DNA of 64,000 bases from Lateolabrax maculatus (taxonomy: Eukaryota; Chordata; Actinopteri; Acropomatiformes; Lateolabracidae): positions 6,523,501 to 6,587,500 of the forward strand of contig CM062200.1 in the NCBI GenBank assembly GCA_031216445.1. The letters are read 5' to 3'. The translations under genes were made by a program, and so were the position numbers. Under the pieces are notes generated by a model. It did not search any database. It was not told the DNA's origin and was given only the letters and a program-made list of their open reading frames with translations. Position 1 is the first letter of the stretch, and every line of letters begins with the position of its first letter. Positions 45,601 through 54,600 of the stretch are shown one piece after another.

Positions 45601-48600
45601 GCGTTCTGCACATTTCCTCCTCCATCGATTCCCAGTCTCAACATCCACAGCAGTCCAATAGCCCTGTCTGCAGCTCTGCTTCCTCCCACCTCTTCTCTTT
45701 CACCCTTGTTTGATCCTTTCCTTTCCGTGCCTTCATCTTACTACTCTCACTTCCATGCAGAAGATTTGTGTTTTTGAATAAAAAAAGATACAGCCAAAGA
45801 TAGAAAAGCTGTACTATTATTATTTTTCGTTTTTGAGCAAGCAGGCTCATTTTGCCCTTATTTTCTATCTCCAACTATCTCTACAGTACCTATTTTCTAC
45901 TTGCCATCCCCTTTTTACTTTCACCATTTTATTACCATCACCAGGGACACAGTGGAGGTAAACTTTCCTAGACTCAATTTGCAAGCCATTTTATTTGAAT
46001 AGTTTAGCCACGTTTTTTATCAGCTATAAATCTTTATGAATGTACCTTTTTAGCGAACATCAGAAGAAGTACTATGAAACTAATGTAATCTCTTAGGATG
46101 GGCCTTTTAAAGGAAAAAAAGCATAACTTAAAGGTATAATGAATAAAAAATTTATTGCCCAATATAACTGATGATCATAATATATTTTCAGCAGTTGATG
46201 GAGTTATTTCTGACTTTATAACTTCAGACTCTCTAACCCATACCATCTGTCTTCTGTCACTCATCCCTTTGGCATTACTCAATGTTCTCAAGCCAAAACG
46301 CAAATGACAAAGCTGTCAGTGTGGCTGTATTTTTCATGACATATTATACATTTTTCACAAAATATTGCTTTTTAGCAGCCGCAATTAGCCAGCTTACTCA
46401 TCTCTATTGTGAAAATGTGATTGAAGCATGTCTGCCAATTACTATACAGGCTGCCAAAAGTCCAGTTGAAGTGTTATTCTCGTCATTCTCACCTCTCTCA
46501 CAGGAGCGACCCAGGTATCCTGTCCCAGAGCAGTCACAGACGTAGCGATTCCATCCCTCCCTGCAGATGCCATTGTGCTGGCAGGGGTTGGACAGGCACT
46601 GTTTGGGCGGCTCCCTCGAGCACGAGGGCTTCACACCCACCGCCCTCTGGGCCTCGGCCAGTCGCCGGATGTCTTTGCTCTGCCCGTCCACAAACAGGTC
46701 TCTGATGCAGCCCACGTAACCGTAGTTCAACAGAGCCGTCCACACCTGAGGAAGAGATCACCAGTGTTGAGTAGTTTCACTGGAAAGAACTGACCCTGTT
46801 TTGTGCTGTGCTGGTTAACTAAAGTCAAAATCAAATTGGGTTTTAAGTAGCTTGTTCAAGGAAAGGTTAAAAACTAGAGCTTGTTTATTTATTCCTTACA
46901 CAAGTTGCTTAATTCAGGTGCTTGAATTTATTTTTAATTACTTACTAAATCAAGATAACATTTGTTTAAAATTAAAAACCCAAAATGGATAATTTCATTT
47001 GAATTTAGGCCCAGACTGTGGTCTAGAATGACTCTCGAATCACTTATTGGCTTTTCAAGCTTTCGTTCGTATATATCACGTCCTTCTTCAAACAGTGAAA
47101 TGATTAGAAAGTTAGCTAGCGCTTATCTGTACGCCCAGCTAAATGATGTATATGCTGTATTTTATATTTACATTTCATCTATTATTTCTTTCTATTCTAT
47201 ATTCCATGTAACTACTGTTAGTAGCAAATGTTTACAAAATCGCAAATGTTTTACAAAATCTTGAATAGGGCTGCATGTAAGCGCAAGATGTTTTTTTTAT
47301 CATCAATAAATCTAAAGTATTTTTTTGATTAGTCAGTCAATCATCAGAAAACAATTACGATCATTAAAGCACAAGCTGACATCATACAATGTCTTGTTTT
47401 GTTTGACAAACAATCCAAAACCCAGAGATTCTCCGTACTATAATCAAGTTCAAGACAAATTCTCACATTTATCTCCCAGGTTTTTAAATTGGCATTTTTG
47501 GTTGAAAAAATTACTTCAACTTCAATTAATTATCAAGATAGTTGCCAGGTAGATTATCTAATATAATAACACACAAACCTCTGTAGGGAAGATGAGTCCA
47601 GCGCGGTCCTCAGGTAGTCCTCCGAGATACAAAGTGTCGTCCAGGTCCAGGATCTCACTGTCTCCTGGAGCCGTGTACGCTGTTCTTACACTGTTCACCG
47701 AGATGGTTCCTGGATTCACCGCGAAACATCAGAACAACTTCAGTAATCGTTGTGACCTTCACTGTTAACATCCTCATCGCAATCATCACTGTCATCATCA
47801 CCACCACCACCACCGTTATGACTATCATCATTATCTTTATCATCGTCATTCTTCCCTGTCTTTGTACTCCTCCTCATCATCATCACCACCACTTATCGCT
47901 GCTATAATCAGAAGCAATGAAAATCCAGAACTATGCAGGCCATAGTCATCAGTTTGTGCCTTTAAAGCCCACGCTGGTTAAAAAGTGCTATGTCCAACAT
48001 TTTGTCACCAATAAATAGTTAATACATTTATATTTAGACATTAGTACAGCTACAGTAAACAAACAAGACCCCCACTGAGAAGATTGGCAGCCTCTACTGT
48101 GGATTTGCAGGCTGTAATTAACACTGACATGTAAACTATAACCTTCTTGGTATCAGGCTGAAAAATATAAGAAATGATGGTACTGTGTGTATGGTTAAAA
48201 GAATGTAACATTTGTGAAAGACATTGAAAAGCACGTATTTTTTATATATCCACCCACAAGGAGCATGGGTTTAATGGCAAATGTGGCCATTACTTTAACA
48301 AACTTTAACAGCCTTACTAGTAGCATGAGAAGGTTTCAACAAATTAATTATACCAGCACATCACAATACATTTGACACTGCTACTGTATATTGATTGTGT
48401 CAAAAATTGTCTAAAAAGCACCCTTAAAATCAGATAACTCCACATCAATAACTCTAGTTTGAATTTAAATTCAGACAGCAGATGGCAAATAACCTTGTTA
48501 GGCTGGTGTTTACAATAAAATGTTGAAGTACGATCTAGCATCAGAGAGAGCTGTGCGTGTACCTGAGCGTCCGTCCCTTTGGAAGTCCACATGATACCAT

Positions 48601-51600
48601 TCTCCGTCATTGACCTTTCTGTCGATAGCCTTGGTCTTGGTGGTTCCTGAGCCCATGTCCAGGAGTAAGTACAGGTGCCCATCCAGCATCTCAATGGCAA
48701 AGAAATCCACCTGTAAGTCAAACAGAGACAAAATCTGTATTCTGTAAAAAGCAGGGACATTGATGCGAAAGCAATAAAAATGCAAATTATAGCTGCAAGT
48801 TACAATAAGGTGGTTGAGCTCCCGTCTAACCATTTATAAACAGGTTCTTTGTCCAATGTCCTTCAATTTTAGTGGAGATTAGTAAATCTACACATTTTTT
48901 GGAAAATATATAGATCTTGGACTATAAGACAACAATTTCTGGCGTGAAATCTCTTCTGTTCTAAATCACACACGGTCTTGCTTTCAATAACCAGATTCAA
49001 CAATAATAATACAAAATTTTAGTACATTTTGTACAGATATTCATGGTTCCAAGATGCTGTATCCTAATGAATTTTGTGATCTCTTGGCTTTTCCTCTGGC
49101 GCCACCATGAGGTTGACATTTGTGGTTTGTTGGATGGATTGCCATGAAATCTATCACCACCATACATTTTTTATGACAAAATACTCGTGTACTTTGGGTT
49201 GAGTGCTACAGTATTTGCAAATGTCAGCATGCTAACACCCTTAACTAAGATGATGAACACAGAAAATCCACTAAACATCAGCATGTCAGGATTTTCATTG
49301 TGGACAATGCTGACATTGTTAGCCACTTGCATGACTGTAGACTGTCTTGTTTCTTTTTGTTTTAAGTGTTCTGTGTGTTTCTTAAAAAAAATTTAATTAT
49401 ATTTTCACCTTGAGCGTAGGAGGAGTGCGTGGGTCCTTGCGTTGCTGCTGTCGGGGTTTGCCATGGCTGAAAAGCATCAACCCGTTTGGTTCTGTGGTCC
49501 TGAAGTCGAATGAGATCGATCCCGCCTTCTTCGCTGTCCACTTGCTCAGTGCCACGAAAGACTCTGGGGTGTCAAAGGTCACGGGGTCCAGCGTGGCCAC
49601 ACTCTCACACTTGAAGGACACCACCCCACTCACCTGGGGAAGGTAGAATAAAAATGTTTAGGGGTTCAAGCATTTTAAAAATGTGTTGTTAAACTGATGT
49701 TGAGTGAACATAAAACCCAAAATGGTTCCTTTGTAGTCTGGGACTGAAATAAAGCCAGATGATCCCAGCTGTAAACTGACTAAAAGACAAAAGCTTGTGG
49801 CTACCGTTCAAAAATATAATCCCATTTACTTAAAACTCGTACAGTATAAGCCTTGCAGGGCCTGACAGGAGGTTGCGGTACAAAACGATGTCCGTGTTCT
49901 GCGTGTAAGAGGATAATGTGTTGCACGCTGTTGAAAGTGCATACCTTCATCTTTGGGTCTCCCTGTTTAGCCAGTCTAGACAGCTCCAACCGTACATCAT
50001 TGTTCTTGTACACCACCTTCAGGGGAGGGGATTGAAAGGAAGAGAATGAAAGATTAATTCACCTTTGGATCAACTAAAAAGAAGCCCTTTTCTTCGCTTT
50101 TGGTCCATAGATGTACCCTCTCCTTTCAAATACTTCTGGTGTGGCACAGAATTGGACTATTGTGATTTTTCTTTATTTAACCTTAGCGCTTCACAACAAT
50201 AAAGAAAAACAGAACAGCAAAAAATAATAAAACATGCTTTGATTAACCTTATCAGAAGTCACAAAAAGAAGAAATCGTTGAAGGGATTAAAGAGGGGACA
50301 AGATACTTGAAATATGACCAGACTTTCATTAATCTTTCAATCTTTTTTTTTGTGTTTTGGTATTTTTATATGAAAGTGACAACCTTAAGACAAGCGGGCC
50401 ACTCCAGCCTCATCTTTTGATAACTCCCATTTGTCCCTGCCACTTGCATGATCGCTTTTACTCTCTCTTCTTCCCTTTTCTGTTTCTCTCTTTCCTTTCC
50501 CTGACACAGTACGCTCTCTGACTGAGCAGCACGAGTGTAAAGAGTGTGCTTGTGCTGAGCATTTTGATGTCGAGAGACGAGCACACAAAGGCACTGCTTT
50601 ATCAATGCAGACCTCCTTCTATGACCTGTAAGCAACTCAGCACATCACAAAATGTCTTCTCTGGATTGGCTTTTCACCTCTGCTTTTCATTTTTTGTATG
50701 TCATGTGCTTTTGTGTCCCTGTGTAGGGCAATGAAGGTGATTCTTGAATATAAGTGCTGCATGTGAGCAAAATGGTGTTAGAGTGTGGGTGTGTTTCTGT
50801 GGAGGAGTGTGCCTGTGCTGCATCAAATGCACAAAATTGTTACAGCCGCGATCGTTCATGCGCGTGATTCACTGCATACATCTTAATTTGCTCACACGGA
50901 TTATCATATCATCGTATTAAATATGTAAATATGCCAGTGGAGGGTTCACTTTGACAGCGGCAGCCTCGTTTAAACACCATCAGTCTTAATGAAGCAACAC
51001 AGAGCGCATTCACCACTGATACAGATAGCTCTCTGTTTGGCACATCATCTGTCGGCTTGTTTGGTTGTTTGTTTATGCCTCTGTGTGAGTCTGTGTGAAT
51101 GAAAGTGAGAGTCAGACATGGTGTGTATATAAGGGGTTTGAGGATGTATTTGGAAGTTGTCGTTGCTGTGTATGCATATGTATGTTTACAGCATTCGTGT
51201 GTGTTTTATTGGGTGTATTTGTGCATTCCTGCACATGCACACATCTGTGTATACATGCATATATACATGCTGTGTTTATGTATATTTGCAAGTGTATTAG
51301 TGTGTTTTCATCAGTGTGTCATATGAGTCTTTGTAGTTGCAGTGTTGTGGCCCATTTCAAGCACAGCGCATGGATGGAGCGTCTCTGTGGCGTAGCTAAT
51401 TAGCATGTTAGTGCTTAGTGCTGTATCTACTCCCTCAACGACACTCATCACTGATTCTCTCTGATGCTGGGGAGGGTGTGTGTGTCTGGGACTGTTTGTG
51501 TGAGTCTGCCAAATGGAAGTATTTCTGTGTGTGCGCTTTATAAGATAATATGTGTAAAATGTTTGCGTGGTGCGTGACAGAAAGGGAAGGGAGGAAGAGA

Positions 51601-54600
51601 GAAGGAAAGAAAGTGAGAAAAAAGACGAATATCTGTGTTTCCTAAAACCTGAGAGTATACAGAAATCTGTGCAGCATGAGTGTATGGACTGGGCAATCGT
51701 TAAATGTGATCGTCCATAGTCAAGAAATGATCGTGTGGCGTCTATATCAGTATCTCACTCAGTCTAAATGAATAATTCAAGCAATTTGTAGTCAAAAACA
51801 AACAATTGGTTATTGAAGATGTTTTACAAGTGTGCAGAGTTTTGTCTGATATAAAGCAGTTTGACTATTTTATATGTGATTTAACAGACATTTGCCATAT
51901 GACAATATATATATATATATATAGATAGATACTGTAAAAAGTAATCATAATAATATCATGCCATTTTTTTTTCAACCATTCTGCGTAACCTGTGTGCTGT
52001 GGGTTTACACACATCATGCATGTGCATCATGCAAGCATCCCACCTCTTTGAGACAGCCCATGAAGTTATTGCTGACTGGAGAACCGGGCAGGTCGGCCGT
52101 GCTGGGGCTCCCTCCCACGTAGAAGAAGTCGTCAGAGCCCAGCATGGTGTAGTCCTCCTGGGTGTAGCCCGTGGTGGTCAGGATGCCGTCCACAGAGATG
52201 GTCACCTACACAACAAAGCACAGGGAAAGGACACGCTATATACTCACACCAAAGGCAGCGCTAAGCTCTAGCTAGGCGCTGACCAGCCAAATTAGCCCCC
52301 GGTAGTCTGGTAACCAATGTGTATGCATTCTGGTAGGGAGAAGGCCTGATTGGTTTTGGGAATGGGCTAGTTGTGCTGTTGGGACTTTGATTTGGTGTGG
52401 ATGGATCAGTGCTAACTGTGTGGTATGATCGAGTAGTGCTGCCTCTTGCCTTTGCTGGTATTACTAACATTATGTTGCCATACACTGGTAAATGCCGCTC
52501 ACTCACTCTGCCTGCAGTTAGTAATACACACTGTAGCTCCATCTACCACTTGTACACTCCAACTGGAAGCAAACTATGTGGTCCGCCTGCTTCTGCCTGT
52601 CAACAGCGGTAAGTCTATTGTGCAGAATGACAACCAGATCCTGTGTGTGATTAATAAAGATTTACTGATACCCAAAGCTTAAGGGCCACAATTGGTGGAT
52701 TGTCATTCTCCACACCCAGACTTCAAAGCCAGTCTGCCACTGCCTTGAACTCACTACAAAACAGACTAAACCAACACGATTTGTGCAGCATTGCATTAAA
52801 AGGCTAACCTCGTCTTCTGTCTACAGTAGTTCAACTTTTACATTTACTCCTTATGTGTCTACCACAGACTCAAAGCTGCGTTATCTTTAAAGTAGAAGGT
52901 GCAATTTGATTTACTTCCTAATATACTAACAGCAACTTTCCTTAACGCTCCACCTACGGTGACTAATGCTAACCATTCAGCTGTATAATAGCCTGTAAAT
53001 GGGCTTTTAGTTTGCACTGGTTGCCAACCCTGTCAAAAGTAAGTCACAGTTAGTGGTATGTTATCACCTTAATATTCTACAATACACAACTGACCATGTT
53101 CAACTGCACATAAATGTTGTGACCTCTATACTTTCCCACTACAGTAAGTTCCCTCTTACTGATGGTGCTTATCATTGCCGGGCAAACTTGCCCAGCCAGG
53201 CAGGTGTTAGTAAAGTCTCCACAGGCTTCTTCGTGCTAGGCAGTAAGTGTTAGTACTATTTACTTGTTAGTAGTTGTTAGTTGTTGCACTGCTGGCAGCC
53301 ACAGTGGTGTTACTTGTGTCAGGCCAAGCTGTGTTGGGTTACTGATGTTAGGGTTAATGATCTCAATGCTGTTAGTAGTTGTGATGATGTTATGTTATTG
53401 TGTTGTTAGGGTGAGTTGTGATGATGGTGTTAGTTGGTTAGTTTGTGGTCTGGGGGGTGTTTGTTAGATCAGCGAGTCTGAATGACATGACACATGGACG
53501 AACACACACATATTGATGTACACACACGCACAGGTGTTAGATGGGTTTACGGCTCATTCCACACATACACACGCACATAAATATATAAACATGCAGCCTG
53601 TTCCTCTCACTGCATGCAACCACTGGCAAAGAGGACACAGTAGATAAAAAAACGACAGCAGAGGACAGGGTGAATCAGAGGCACCGTGGAGAACATGCAT
53701 ATGCAGAGTGGAGGACGAAAAATCAAAAGAAGAAAAAGAAAATAATAAAAGGGAAGGAGGGACCTCTCTTTCCATTTTTTACGGACCAATCAGAGAGGGG
53801 AAGGGGTTTTTGAGTCACGCCATGCAGGAAGGGGGGGCTCGCCATTTGCGTGCAGGTCAGGGATGAGCCAATCAGTACACGCCTACATGTCAGTCACAGA
53901 TTGATGGGGTGAAAAAAACGGTAGAGAAGGGGGGGGGATTTAAAGAAAAAAAGAGTGGTTGGCACGGAGGGGGGGGGGGACCTTTTAAGCGTAAAAGATT
54001 ACCAACCGCATTTATCCTTTTATTGGTTTAGTTTTGATGTCTATGGTTCAAAAGGAAATAGACACGGGGCAAACCCAAACTAAGAAACAATTAGAATGAT
54101 ATCTACCGAACAATGGAGTTTGTTTACCATAGCGTGTCCAATGCCTGAGTGCTTTGTAGGAGAGGGGGAGAAAGGAAAGCAAAAAACTGTGAACAGAACA
54201 ACTTCGGGAACAAAAAAAGGAAAGCTAGAAGGCCTCTGGTGAGGTTAGTAGGTTGGTTGGAGTGGTTTCGCTAGGAGAAGGGCACAGGTTAGGTTAGTAG
54301 AATGAATCATTCCATGGATGGTGGTTAGTTTCACTAGCAGGTTAGTAAAGTTAGTAGTCAAGTTAGTAGTACAAACAGGCAAACGGTAGAGGCAGGGCAC
54401 AGGTGGGATACAAGCACCTGAGTGCTAGTGACCCTCAATGTTCTCTAGTCCACAGTCTTTCACCATTCACTCACTCACACATTCACTCATACACACACAA
54501 TTGAAAAAGCACTCACCTAGAGCTGAAAGCAGTGCTGGTCTGGTGGTTAACCCACTGTAAACTAAGACCAAAACCTCAGGTATTTTCTTCCTACCACAGC

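Noticed and set aside
47655..47849. Met/Val/Ile-rich open frame
   Set aside because: Imperfect ATC/ACC triplet repeat; the right end overlaps the real SS3 exon in another frame.
54500..54590. Possible six-base microexon ending CTCTAG|GTGAGT
   Set aside because: Good donor-like sequence but no coding content; SS2 joins are already satisfied by 54107-54151.
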